From NCBI GenBank assembly GCA_013361595.1, contig JABFXT010000258.1, forward strand, positions 1 through 7,674: a stretch of DNA of 7,674 nt. The letters run 5' to 3'. Position 1 is the stretch's first letter, and each line of letters begins with the position of its first letter. This DNA comes from Nocardia sp. (GTDB lineage: Bacteria > Actinomycetota > Actinomycetes > Mycobacteriales > Mycobacteriaceae). A model generated the notes under the pieces. That model ran no database searches and was not told the DNA's origin. It saw nothing but the letters and a program-made list of their open reading frames with translations. The position numbers were made by a program, and so were the translations under genes. This document shows, one piece after another, positions 1 through 7,432 of this stretch.

Positions 1-11
1 TGACCGTCGCC

Positions 12-1550
12 GTGCATTCCTTCCCGAACACCGTCGCGGCGATAACCCTCGCCTCGTTCTATGTCTTCGTGGCCTGCGACGCGGCGTTGTTCTTCGCCTG
101 GACGCAGGCGGCGGCCCATATCGTGCTGTGTATGGCGCTGTGCCTGTGGGTGCTGCCGACCCGTGCCGGGTTGCCGTGGTGGGCCGGTGTCATTCCGGCC
201 GGTATCACCTTCGGTGTGGGGGTGGTGGTGGGCATCCTGACCCGGATGGCGTCGGAGGCCGATATCGACACCCTCACCGGATTGCTGAACCGCCGGGGTT
301 TCGATCGCGCGCTCAACAGCGCGCTCGAGCAGGCCGACCGGTCCGGACAGGCACTGGCGCTGGTACTGGTCGATCTGGACCGCTTCCAGAAGGTCAACGA
401 TCATCTCGGCCATCGCGCGGGTGACGCGGTACTGCAGAAGGTCGCCGATACCTGGGCCGCCCTGCTGGGTCCCGACCAGCGCCTGGCCCGCTACGGCGGC
501 GATGTGTTCGCGGCGCTGTTGCCCAACACCACCGAGCAGGCCGCGATCCTGCTCACCGAGGAACTGCGCGCCGCGGTCAGCACCGGGTGCTCGGCCGGTG
601 TCACCTCCTGGCAGCCGGGCGAATCGGCGTCGCTGCTGGTCAGCCGGGCCGATGTGGGTCTGTACCGGGCCAAGCAGGCGGGACGTAACCGGACGGTGCT
701 GGAGTCGGGGCACCGTACGCCGCTGGCCGAGGAACTGCGTGAGGCCATCGATACCGGCAGTCTGGATGTGCACTACCAGCCGATCGTCAGTCTCGGCGAC
801 GGTGGCGAGAAGGCCGTCGGTGTGGAGGCGCTGCTGCGCTGGTCGTCGAGTGCACAGCCCGATGTCACCACCGAGGGCCTGATCCGGGTCGCCGAGGAGT
901 ACGACCTCATCGCCGACCTGGACGAGCTCGTATTGCGCCGGGCCTGCGCGGACGCCGCGCAGTTGCAGGACACCTTCGCCGCACTCGAACTGACCTTGAA
1001 CGTGAACGTCAGTGGTCTGGAGCTGGCGGAATCCGGTTACGCGGACAAGGTGGCCGGGATCCTGGAGAGCACCGGCTGGCCCGCGGATCAGCTGGTGCTC
1101 GAGGTGACCGAGACCGAACTGGCCGCGGAATCCGATACAGCCATCGCGAATCTGCACACGCTGCGCGATCGCGGTGTCCGGATCGCCATCGATGATTTCG
1201 GTACCGGATACTCCTCGCTCAGCCGGTTGGCCACGCTGCCCAGCGATATCATCAAGGTCGACCAGTCGTTCGTGGCCGCCATCCGTTCCGATTCACCCGC
1301 GCCGCCGCTGCTCGGCGTGATCGCCGCCCTCAGCAAGTCGCTGGACCTGCAGGTGATCGCCGAAGGTGTGGAAACCGAACACCAGGCCGCGGTGCTCACC
1401 GAACTGGGGTTCGCGCTGGCCCAGGGCTATCACTACAGCGATTCGCATCCGGTGGCCGATCTGATCGGCGATATGAACAGCCTCGGTTCGCTGCAGTCGC
1501 GGGCGCTGGGCGACGCGTCGGCCGACGAGAACGGCTGGGTACCGCTGTAA
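12..1550 (+). CDS. Membrane-anchored GGDEF-EAL protein, probable cyclic-di-GMP phosphodiesterase (5' end open)
   Basis: Residues are numbered from the GTG at 12. Hydrophobic segments at about 6-30, 33-50 and 55-78 precede a GGDEF domain (about 82-230) and an EAL domain (about 236-485). The cyclase signature reads YGGDVF (161-166), with Val in place of the catalytic Glu, and no RxxD inhibitory site lies at its usual place, so cyclase activity is doubtful. The EAL domain keeps its expected metal and catalytic residues: E272-A-L, N332, E364 with T366 and E367, D394-D395 in the DDFGTGY loop, K415, E451 and Q471. Known EAL proteins hydrolyse c-di-GMP to pGpG; I infer a phosphodiesterase whose GGDEF half may bind GTP or act as an adaptor. 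The frame stays open to the left edge, and bases 1-2 (TG) could finish an ATG or GTG just outside, so the true start is probably upstream and more membrane segments may be missing. No neighbour reveals its input signal. Confidence 0.9.
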   Translation: MHSFPNTVAAITLASFYVFVACDAALFFAWTQAAAHIVLCMALCLWVLPTRAGLPWWAGVIPAGITFGVGVVVGILTRMASEADIDTLTGLLNRRGFDRALNSALEQADRSGQALALVLVDLDRFQKVNDHLGHRAGDAVLQKVADTWAALLGPDQRLARYGGDVFAALLPNTTEQAAILLTEELRAAVSTGCSAGVTSWQPGESASLLVSRADVGLYRAKQAGRNRTVLESGHRTPLAEELREAIDTGSLDVHYQPIVSLGDGGEKAVGVEALLRWSSSAQPDVTTEGLIRVAEEYDLIADLDELVLRRACADAAQLQDTFAALELTLNVNVSGLELAESGYADKVAGILESTGWPADQLVLEVTETELAAESDTAIANLHTLRDRGVRIAIDDFGTGYSSLSRLATLPSDIIKVDQSFVAAIRSDSPAPPLLGVIAALSKSLDLQVIAEGVETEHQAAVLTELGFALAQGYHYSDSHPVADLIGDMNSLGSLQSRALGDASADENGWVPL

Positions 1551-1551
1551 G

Positions 1552-1592
1552 TCCGTGAACCCGCGGCCGGCGACGCCTGCGGTCCGCACGGA
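1552..1592 (+). terminator. Candidate terminator hairpin after the GGDEF-EAL gene
   Basis: Just after the TAA stop, TCCGTG (1552-1557) pairs perfectly with CACGGA (1587-1592). An inner stem pairs CCGCGG (1561-1566) with CCTGCGG-region bases 1577-1582, including one G-T wobble. The sequence after it is AATTCG rather than a T-run, so this is a structural prediction only. Its position immediately after the stop fits transcription termination or 3'-end protection. Confidence 0.35.
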
Positions 1593-1599
1593 AATTCGC

Positions 1600-1628
1600 T
1601 TGACCTGTCGTCGTGGCGCGCGGATGCT
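1600..1628 (+). promoter_or_regulatory. Candidate promoter for the MFS transporter gene
   Basis: TTGACC (1600-1605) is a good -35 match. Seventeen bases later GATGCT (1623-1628) has the A at position 2 and T at position 6 that matter most in a -10, though its first base is wrong. Transcription would start near 1635-1636, which is the A of an ATG in the transporter's own reading frame. That arrangement would give a leaderless mRNA, but the frame hits TGA after eight codons. The -10 is weak, so this is tentative. Confidence 0.3.
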
Positions 1629-1662
1629 GATCGCTATGCGATTGGTCTTCTACCACCGTTGA

Positions 1663-3024
1663 GTCGGGTCCACGGGTTCCGGCCGGGAGACAGGACTACG
1701 CGCGCTCGCCCTGCGAGCGACCCTGTTCGCTGCCACCGGCGACCTGATCCCCTACTACGCGCTGTACGCGCTGCTCTTCGCCGACCACGGCTTCGGGCCG
1801 GGGCAGATCTCGCTGCTGCTCGCGTTCTGGTCGGTGACCGCCTTCCTGTTCGAGGTTCCCTCGGGGGCGTGGGCCGATACCGTGTCCCGCCGCGGCCTGC
1901 TGATCCTGAACGGCCTGTTGATGGCAGCCGGGTTCGTGGTGTGGACGGTGGCGCCGTCCTATGTGGGGTTCGCGCTCGGATTCGTCCTGTGGGGTGTGGC
2001 GAGTTCCCTGCGGTCCGGGACCTTCGAGGCCCTGGTCTACGACGAACTCGCCGCGCGCGGTGCGGCCCGGGCCTACGCCCGGGTGATCGGGTACACCCGT
2101 TCGGCGAGCGAGACGAGCGCGGTGATCGCGATCCTGGCCGCCACCCCGCTGTATCTGTGGGGCGGTTACCAGCTGGTGGGCTGGGTGAGTGTGGGGTGCG
2201 CCGTGGCGCACACCCTGCTCGCGGCGAGCCTGCCCGCGGCGCCGAAATCCGTATCGGCCGCCGAAGTGGACGAGTTCGAGGATGCCGTCGCCCCGGCCGC
2301 CGCGGCCCCGGTGGTCATCACGCCGAGCCCGCGCCCGGCGATTGTCGGACCGGGCGCCGATGAGCAGGCGGTCGGTGAACACGGAACACTGCGGCGCTAT
2401 CTGCGGATGCTGCGCACCGGTGTCGCCGAGGCCGTGCGGGTCCGGCTGGTCCGGCACGGCGTGGTGCTCGGTGCGCTGCTCTACGGGATCACCGCGTTCG
2501 ACGAGTACTTCGGCCTGGTCGCCGGGGAAGCCGGTGCCGCCACCTCGTTCGTACCCGTTCTGGTGGGTGTGACCGTTCTCGGTTCGCTGACCGGTTCGCT
2601 GCTGGCCGGTCGGACCGAGGCGGTTGCGGCGCGTGTCCTGGCCCGGGCTCTGGGGGTGGCCGGGGTGCTGTTCGGTGCGGGCGCGGTCGTCGCGGGTCTC
2701 GCGGTGCGCTGGCCGGGCGCGGTCTATGTGTGCACCGGGCTGGGGTTCGCGGCGATCGCCGCCGCCTACGGGGTGGTGTACAACGCGGCGATCGTGGCCG
2801 AGGCCCGGCTCCAGGACGCGATCAGCGGACCCGCGCGCGCCACGGTGATGTCGGTATCGGGCTTGCTGGAGGAACTGGTGTCCCTGGCCGTTTTCGGATT
2901 CGTCGCGCTGGCCACGCTGTGGCTGTCGGTCGCCACCACGATCGCACTGCTGGGGATCGCCATCGTCGCGCTGGCCGGGTTGACCCCGTTCTGGCTACCG
3001 CCGCGGCCGGCGCCGGCGAAGTGA
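1663..3024 (+). CDS. MFS-type transporter, start unresolved
   Basis: This is a twelve-segment-type Major Facilitator protein, predicted to move an unidentified small substrate across the cytoplasmic membrane. The substrate cannot be told from sequence. Loop 2-3 carries an MFS motif A-like signature, GAWADTVSRRG (1864-1896). A hydrophilic Ala/Pro-rich central loop (about 2230-2440) separates the two six-helix halves. The first ATG/GTG/TTG in frame is GTG 1834, which would give 396 residues but would cut off a convincing first helix and part of the second (1741-1833, beginning DLIPYYALYALLF). The frame is open back to 1663, after a TGA at 1660-1662, and contains only CTG codons (1711, 1723) as possible rare starts. 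I therefore mark all open coding sequence. An upstream ATG (1636) lies in the same frame but is separated by that TGA. A nonsense mutation, a sequence indel or a non-standard start are all possible. The rest of the gene looks intact. Confidence 0.8.
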   Translation, partial: VGSTGSGRETGLRALALRATLFAATGDLIPYYALYALLFADHGFGPGQISLLLAFWSVTAFLFEVPSGAWADTVSRRGLLILNGLLMAAGFVVWTVAPSYVGFALGFVLWGVASSLRSGTFEALVYDELAARGAARAYARVIGYTRSASETSAVIAILAATPLYLWGGYQLVGWVSVGCAVAHTLLAASLPAAPKSVSAAEVDEFEDAVAPAAAAPVVITPSPRPAIVGPGADEQAVGEHGTLRRYLRMLRTGVAEAVRVRLVRHGVVLGALLYGITAFDEYFGLVAGEAGAATSFVPVLVGVTVLGSLTGSLLAGRTEAVAARVLARALGVAGVLFGAGAVVAGLAVRWPGAVYVCTGLGFAAIAAAYGVVYNAAIVAEARLQDAISGPARATVMSVSGLLEELVSLAVFGFVALATLWLSVATTIALLGIAIVALAGLTPFWLPPRPAPAK

Positions 3025-3025
3025 A

Positions 3026-3040
3026 CACCCGCGCCGGGTG
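3026..3040 (+). terminator. Short perfect hairpin after the MFS gene
   Basis: One base after the TGA stop, CACCCG (3026-3031) and CGGGTG (3035-3040) form a perfect 6-bp GC-rich stem with a 3-base loop. CGGATTTCG follows, so there is a short T-run a few bases downstream. This could terminate the transporter transcript and isolate it from the next gene. Confidence 0.45.
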
Positions 3041-3084
3041 CGGATTTCGAGTTCCGTCCGACCGGGGAGAAACGACTCCGTCGG

Positions 3085-3090
3085 TAGGGT
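3085..3090 (+). promoter_or_regulatory. Candidate -10 element for a leaderless DMT gene
   Basis: TAGGGT fits the actinobacterial TAnnnT -10 pattern. Its last base lies six bases before the ATG at 3097, so the expected transcription start is the A of the ATG itself, giving a leaderless mRNA. No clear -35 is present. The AGGG inside it (3086-3089) is also seven bases from the start codon and could instead be a weak ribosome binding site on a longer transcript. Confidence 0.4.
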
Positions 3091-3096
3091 TCGGGC

Positions 3097-4068
3097 ATGG
3101 TTGCGCGGCGTTCAGGTCTGGGTTTCGGGCTGTTGATCGGCGCCGGGGTCGCCGTGCAGGGCCGGATCAACGGGGAACTGGGTGTGCGTCTCCAGGACGG
3201 TGTGGCCGCGGCGGTGGTGAGTTTCGGCAGCGGTTTCCTGGTGCTGGTCGTGGCGGTACTGCTCAGTTCCCGGCTCCGCGCGGGCCTGCGGGCGGTCCGT
3301 GGATCGCTCGCGGCGGGCGACCTGCGGCCCTGGCAGTTGCTCGGCGGACTCTTCGGCGCGCTGTTCGTGGCGAGCCAATCGTTGACCGTCGCCGCGCTCG
3401 GAGTCACCGCGTTCACCGTCGCGGCGGTGTCCGGCCAGTTGCTGAGCAGTCTGCTCGTGGATCGGCTCGGTGTCGGGCCGGCGGGCCGTGCTCCGGTCAC
3501 CGCCGCCCGGCTCGGTGGCGCCGTGCTCGCTGTCGCCGCGGTACTGCTGGCCGGGTCCGGCGGTGCCGCGACGGTATCGGTGCGGACTTCGTCCTGGCTC
3601 GCGGGTGTGCCCGGCCCGGTGCTGCTCGCCCTGCCCGCGGCGGCCGGGATCGGTCTCGCCTGGCAGCAGGCCTGGAACGGCCGGATCGGCGCGACCGGGA
3701 GCCCGTTCGCGGCGACGGTCATCAACTTCGCCGTCGGGCTGGTAGGTCTGCTGATCGTGGAAGTGCTGGTGGTGACCCGGGTCGGGCTGCCTGCCGAATT
3801 CCCGCGCGAACCCTGGCTGTATCTGGGCGGCGTGATCGGCGTGCTGTTCATCGCCGCCGGGGTGCTGGTGGTGCGGTGGGTGGGGGTGCTGCTGATGGGG
3901 CTGAGCACGGTCGCGGGCCAACTGATGTCCTCGCTCGTCCTGGACTGGGCCCTACCCACGGGTGCGGAACTGTCGGCGGTGAAACTGCTCGGGTGTGTGC
4001 TGACCCTGATCGCGGTGGTCGTCGCGGCCCGGGCCCCCGCCCCGGGCGACCGGGAACAGGTGAACTGA
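3097..4068 (+). CDS. DMT-superfamily transporter of the YdcZ/DUF606 type, two fused halves
   Basis: This 323-residue protein is almost wholly membrane-embedded, with about ten helices. It contains two homologous halves of about 140 residues (about 7-152 and 173-311). Each half has an early Q-x3/4-N motif (Q21 and N25; Q191 and N194), then a (S/N)F-x2-G helix, then PW-x2-LGG (78-84; 239-245) and a matching block ending GQL(L/M)SSL (113-119; 274-280). Single-domain members of this family are usually about 150 residues with five helices and act as pairs, so a fused duplication is a natural form of the same transporter. The substrate is unknown. The ATG at 3097 is the first residue of a typical short N-terminus leading into helix 1. 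It lies 72 bases after the MFS gene on the same strand, with a hairpin between them, so it is probably transcribed separately. It converges with the copper ATPase gene. Confidence 0.88.
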   Translation: MVARRSGLGFGLLIGAGVAVQGRINGELGVRLQDGVAAAVVSFGSGFLVLVVAVLLSSRLRAGLRAVRGSLAAGDLRPWQLLGGLFGALFVASQSLTVAALGVTAFTVAAVSGQLLSSLLVDRLGVGPAGRAPVTAARLGGAVLAVAAVLLAGSGGAATVSVRTSSWLAGVPGPVLLALPAAAGIGLAWQQAWNGRIGATGSPFAATVINFAVGLVGLLIVEVLVVTRVGLPAEFPREPWLYLGGVIGVLFIAAGVLVVRWVGVLLMGLSTVAGQLMSSLVLDWALPTGAELSAVKLLGCVLTLIAVVVAARAPAPGDREQVN

Positions 4069-4081
4069 ACGGACGTGGCGG

Positions 4082-4118
4082 GGCCCCGGATATCCGGAGC
4101 CCGGCACGATCGAGCCGG
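4082..4118. terminator. Candidate bidirectional terminator between convergent genes
   Basis: The 55-base gap between two convergent stop codons holds two adjacent hairpins. The first centres on the 12-base palindrome CCGGATATCCGG (4086-4097) and extends, after one mismatch, by GGC (4082-4084) with GCC (4099-4101). The second pairs CCGGC (4101-4105) with GCCGG (4114-4118) around an 8-base loop. They share base 4101, so they may be alternatives. Neither has a T-run, which is common in GC-rich actinobacteria. The location suits a shared terminator. Confidence 0.45.
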
Positions 4119-4123
4119 TGTGA

Positions 4124-6412
4124 TCAGTGCGTCGGACGGAAGCTCCGCAGGCGCAGGCTGTTGCTGACCACGAACACCGAGGAGAACGCCATGGCGGCCC
4201 CGGCCAGCATCGGGTTGAGCAGACCGGCCATCGCGAGGGGGATCATCGCGACGTTGTAGCCGAAGGCCCAGAACAGGTTGCCCTTGATCGTGCCGAGGGT
4301 ACGGCGGGCCAGCCGGATGGCGTCGGGCGCGGCCGTGAGATCGCCCCGGACCAGGGTGAGATCCGCGGCCTCGATGGCGATATCGGTTCCGGTGCCGATG
4401 GCCAGGCCCAGGTCGGCGCGAGCGAGCGCGGCGGCATCGTTGACGCCGTCACCGACCATCGCGACCCGTTTGCCCTCCCGCTGCAGGCGTTCGATCACCG
4501 CGACCTTGTCCTGTGGCAATACCTCCGCGATCACCTCGTCGATCCCGACCTGTTCGGCGATGGCGGCCGCCGCGGTGGCGTTGTCGCCGGTGAGCATGAT
4601 CGGGGTCAGGCCCAGGGCGCGCAGCCGGGAGATCGCCTCGGCGGAGGTCGGTTTCACCGTATCGGCGACCACCAGCACGCCGCGGGCGCGACCGTCCCAG
4701 CCCACCGCCACCGCGGTGCGGCCCAGGCTCTCTGCCGCCCGCATCGCCTCCTGCAACTGTTCGTCCAGGTGCAGTGCGTAGTCGGCGAGCAGCGCCGGGC
4801 GACCGACGATCACCGCGTGACCTTCCACGACGCCTTCCACGCCGAGTCCGGCACTGTTGCGGAAGCTCTCGACCGGGGACAGCCCGGTGGTCCGTTCCCG
4901 GGCGCCGTCGGCGATGGCCCGGGCGATCGGATGCTCCGAGGAGTCCTCCAGCGATCCGGCCAGCCGCAGCACCTCGTCGGCGTCCTCGCCTGCCGCGGCC
5001 ACCACGTCGAGCAGGGCCATCCGGCCGGTGGTCACGGTGCCGGTCTTGTCCAGCACGACGGTATCCACCTGCCGGGTGGATTCCAGCACTTCCGGTCCCT
5101 TGATGAGGATGCCGAGCTGGGCGCCGCGTCCGGTACCGACCATCAGCGCTGTCGGCGTGGCCAGGCCCAGGGCGCACGGGCACGCGATGATGAGAACGGC
5201 CACCGCGGCGGTGAACGCGGCCGCCACCGAACCACCGGTGCCGAGCCAGAAGCCGAGGGTCGCGACCGCGAGCGCGATGACGATCGGCACGAAGACCCCG
5301 GAGATCCGGTCGGCCAGCCGTTGGGCCTGCGCCTTTCCGGTCTGCGCGTCCTCGACCAGTTTCGCCATCTGCGCGAGCTGGGTGTCCGAGCCGACCCGGG
5401 TGGCGCGCACGGTGATCCGGCCGCCGACGTTCACCGTGGCACCGGTGACCGTATCGTCGGGCCCGACCTCCATCGGCACGGATTCGCCGGTCAGCATCGA
5501 CACGTCGACCGCCGACGCACCGTCCACGATCACGCCGTCCGTCGCGATCTTCTCGCCGGGCCGCACCACGAACCGATCACCGACGGACAGCTCGTCGACC
5601 GGTATCCGCTCTTCGGTCCACTCGTCCGGCCCGGACCTGCGCAGCACCGAGACCTCTTTGGCGCCGAGCTCCAGCAGCGCCCGCAGCGCAGCGCCCGCCC
5701 GCCGCTTGGATCGCGCCTCGAAATACCGGCCGGCCAGGATGAAGGTGGTGACTCCGGCCGCGGCCTCCAGATAGATGCTGCCGGTGCCGTCCATCCGGCT
5801 GATCGTGAACTCGAACGGATGCGTCATGCCCGGGGTCCCCGCGGTGCCCCAGAACAGTGCGTAGATCGACCAGCCGAACGCGGCCAGGGTGCCGAGCGAG
5901 ACCAGCGTGTCCATGGTGGCGGTGGCGTGGCGCAGGTTAGTCCAGGCCGCCCGGTGGAACGGCAGCGCACCCCACACCACGACCGGCGCCGCGAGGGTCA
6001 GCGACAGCCACTGCCAGTTGGTGAACTGCAGCGCCGGGATCATCGCCATGGCGATGACCGGCACGGTCAGTACCAGCGACACCAGCAGCCTGGTGCGCAG
6101 CCCGTCGGCCGGATCGGCGGGTTCGGTGGTTTCGGGAGTCGCGGCGGGCGGCTTCGGCAGGCTCGCGGTGTAGCCCGCCTGCTCGACCACCGCGACCAGT
6201 TCGTCCGGGGCGACGGTGTCCGGATAGTGCACCCGGGCCTTCTCGGTGGCGTAGTTGACCGTGGCGGTCACACCGTCGAGCCGGTTCAGTTTCTTCTCGA
6301 TTCGATTGGCGCAGGACGCGCAGGTCATTCCACCGATCGACAGCTCGACCTGTGCGGTCGGCGCGGTCGGGGTAACGGTCTGCGCGGCGTCGGCCGGCGT
6401 CTGTGTGCTCAT
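4124..6412 (-). CDS. copA: Cu(I)-exporting P1B-type ATPase (CopA-like)
   Basis: The 762-residue protein is predicted to pump cytosolic Cu(I) out across the cytoplasmic membrane using ATP. It has one N-terminal heavy-metal-associated domain with GMTCASC (28-34), then membrane helices at about 107-125, 131-150, 167-187 and 213-230. The actuator domain follows with TGES (308-311), then helix 6 with CPC (411-413) and the phosphorylation site DKTGT (455-459). The nucleotide-binding domain has SEHP (492-495), TGDN (608-611) and GDGVND (654-659). YN (719-720) and M741-x2-SS in the last helices, with CPC, form the Cu(I)-specific P1B-1 signature. All key residues are present and the length is normal. 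I chose the ATG at 6412 because CTCC at 6419-6422 (GGAG on this strand) lies six bases away. An in-frame ATG at 6445 would overlap the previous gene by 11 bases and has a poorer site. It is the second gene of the copper operon; mycobacterial CtpV is a related name. Confidence 0.95.
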   Translation of the reverse strand: MSTQTPADAAQTVTPTAPTAQVELSIGGMTCASCANRIEKKLNRLDGVTATVNYATEKARVHYPDTVAPDELVAVVEQAGYTASLPKPPAATPETTEPADPADGLRTRLLVSLVLTVPVIAMAMIPALQFTNWQWLSLTLAAPVVVWGALPFHRAAWTNLRHATATMDTLVSLGTLAAFGWSIYALFWGTAGTPGMTHPFEFTISRMDGTGSIYLEAAAGVTTFILAGRYFEARSKRRAGAALRALLELGAKEVSVLRRSGPDEWTEERIPVDELSVGDRFVVRPGEKIATDGVIVDGASAVDVSMLTGESVPMEVGPDDTVTGATVNVGGRITVRATRVGSDTQLAQMAKLVEDAQTGKAQAQRLADRISGVFVPIVIALAVATLGFWLGTGGSVAAAFTAAVAVLIIACPCALGLATPTALMVGTGRGAQLGILIKGPEVLESTRQVDTVVLDKTGTVTTGRMALLDVVAAAGEDADEVLRLAGSLEDSSEHPIARAIADGARERTTGLSPVESFRNSAGLGVEGVVEGHAVIVGRPALLADYALHLDEQLQEAMRAAESLGRTAVAVGWDGRARGVLVVADTVKPTSAEAISRLRALGLTPIMLTGDNATAAAAIAEQVGIDEVIAEVLPQDKVAVIERLQREGKRVAMVGDGVNDAAALARADLGLAIGTGTDIAIEAADLTLVRGDLTAAPDAIRLARRTLGTIKGNLFWAFGYNVAMIPLAMAGLLNPMLAGAAMAFSSVFVVSNSLRLRSFRPTH

Positions 6413-6434
6413 CGTTGGCTCCGTTGGCCGGGAA

Positions 6435-7412
6435 TCAGTGCCCATGGCCGTGTCCGGTGGGTTCGGGGGCGGTCTGCGTGCCGGTCGGGGTATGGCCGGC
6501 CGGGTCGCCGGCGGGGTCCGTGACGGGCACGGTGAATTCGGCTCGATGCACGGTCCCGCTGTGACGGAACTCGAAGAAGAGCCGGTAGTCGCCCGCGCTC
6601 GGCGCTGTTACCGCGAAGGTTACGCCCGGTCCGGCCGCGGTGGCCCCGTCCTCCGGGTGACCGGCCGGATGGACGTGTAGATAGCCGAGGTCGGCGGCAC
6701 GCAGCGCCACGAGATGACCGTACGCCCCCAGATAGGGCTGAAGATCGGTGACCGGCTTCCCGTCGCGGGCCACCGAGAACGTGACATCGGTGGTGGCGCC
6801 GGGGGCGACAGCGCCGTCCATGGTCACGGTGTAGCCGTCCACCGGGACAGTACACACCGCGGCCGGTAGCGGCCCCGGTGTGTACTGTCCCGCGACCCGC
6901 AGGTCGGCGCCGAGCGTGAACGGCTGCCCCGCCGCCGTGACGAAATCGGCGAAGACCCGGTGGTCACCGGCCCGGGAGAGATCGACCGGCGCACTCCAGG
7001 TGCCGTCCGGCCCGAGCTCCGGGTGCAGATGCTGGTATCCGGCTGTATCGCGGCGCACCAGGATCAGGTGCAGGTCCTTCTCGTGATTCGGGGTGTAGCG
7101 CGTCACCGGCCGCCCCGCACTGTCCTCGATCCGGAACCGCAGGGTGTCCCGCCGGGCCGTCGTGGTGATCGGGTCGGCCAGAACCAGCGTGTAACCCCCG
7201 GCGCTGCTGGTCAGCCCGCCGGGACCGGTATCCGCGGCAGGCTCACCCGCCGTGGCGTCATGGGTTTCCGGTTCGCTGCCGGTGGTCCCGACGAGCGCCC
7301 CCACGCCCAACGCGACCCCGAACAACGCGACGAGTCCGAGCGCGAACCCCGCGAACTTGGTCGGCGTATTCATCAGATGCTCCATTTCCGTGGATCCGAC
7401 GGCCTTCTCCAT
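6435..7412 (-). CDS. Membrane-anchored His-rich copper-associated protein with tandem HxH domains
   Basis: A hydrophobic segment (about 19-42) acts as signal anchor, so the rest should face the cell exterior. A Ser/Ala-rich stretch precedes two homologous domains (about 72-175 and 192-297). Both begin GYT(L/V). Both carry an HL-(I/V)-x-(L/V)-R strand with H114 or H233, a GY-x-H-x-HP motif (125-131, with H128 and H130; 243-249, with H246 and H248), and an AGD(H/Y)R-(V/L)-F segment (148-154; 273-279). The protein ends HGHGH, and its only Cys is C187. Related proteins sit beside CopA genes in actinobacteria. Metal binding is my inference from the His motifs and context. ATG 7412 has AGGAG (7420-7424) seven bases upstream. 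ATG 7373 (residue 14) also has GGAG (7380-7383) six bases upstream and would give a more typical anchor N-terminus, so the start could be either. It is the first gene of the copper operon. A long inverted repeat lies in its linker. Confidence 0.85.
   Translation of the reverse strand: MEKAVGSTEMEHLMNTPTKFAGFALGLVALFGVALGVGALVGTTGSEPETHDATAGEPAADTGPGGLTSSAGGYTLVLADPITTTARRDTLRFRIEDSAGRPVTRYTPNHEKDLHLILVRRDTAGYQHLHPELGPDGTWSAPVDLSRAGDHRVFADFVTAAGQPFTLGADLRVAGQYTPGPLPAAVCTVPVDGYTVTMDGAVAPGATTDVTFSVARDGKPVTDLQPYLGAYGHLVALRAADLGYLHVHPAGHPEDGATAAGPGVTFAVTAPSAGDYRLFFEFRHSGTVHRAEFTVPVTDPAGDPAGHTPTGTQTAPEPTGHGHGH
6843..6892. repeat. 50-base inverted repeat inside the copper-protein gene
   Basis: CGGGACAGTACACACCG (6843-6859) is the exact reverse complement of 6876-6892. 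Inside, after a single C-C mismatch (6860/6875), GGCCG (6861-6865) pairs with CGGCC (6870-6874) around a GTAG loop. Twenty-two of 23 possible pairs form. It encodes residues 174-190, the linker between the two domain repeats, and includes the uncommon codons ACA, CTA, TGT and ACT. In mRNA it would make a very stable hairpin. It resembles no operator or transposon end I can name. Confidence 0.9.
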
Positions 7413-7419
7413 CCCGCCG

Positions 7420-7424
7420 CTCCT
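7420..7424 (-). promoter_or_regulatory. Ribosome binding site for the His-rich copper protein
   Basis: AGGAG on the minus strand lies seven bases before the ATG at 7412, which is ideal spacing, and supports the longer of two possible starts. A second GGAG (7380-7383) serves the alternative ATG at 7373. Confidence 0.65.
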
Positions 7425-7432
7425 GTGCAGTT

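Noticed and set aside
2066..2083. CCCGGGC/GCCCGGG hairpin with a 4-base loop in the MFS gene
   Set aside because: A 7-bp all-GC stem within ordinary Ala-Arg codons is expected by chance in DNA of this composition.
1659..2363. 234-codon frame starting at TTG 1659, overlapping the TGA at 1660
   Set aside because: The product is an Arg/Pro-rich frame-shifted read of the MFS gene. Only the TTG itself is of interest, as a possible start if an indel is present.
2766..3959. 397-codon minus-strand frame opposite the MFS and DMT genes
   Set aside because: Ser/Thr/Pro-rich shadow with no recognisable domain, antisense to two clear transporters.
4021..4050. GTCGC/GCGAC with CCCGGG repeats near the end of the DMT gene
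   Set aside because: Only short interrupted GC pairing inside coding sequence; the intergenic hairpins just downstream are better terminator candidates.
2730..4259. 509-codon plus-strand frame across the MFS, DMT and ATPase ends
   Set aside because: The Arg/Gly-rich product overlaps two real membrane-protein genes in another frame and runs through a convergent gene junction.
6413..6445. Upstream ATG (6445) as the ATPase start, overlapping the previous gene
   Set aside because: The ATG at 6412 has a better-placed GGAG and leads directly into the normal N-terminus; the extra 11 residues overlap the codons of the HGHGH tail. It remains possible.
4127..6523. Long open frame of 798 codons on the plus strand, opposite the copper ATPase
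   Set aside because: It is an antisense shadow of a well-supported ATPase. The product is Arg/Gly/His-rich low-complexity sequence without domains, as expected in GC-rich DNA.
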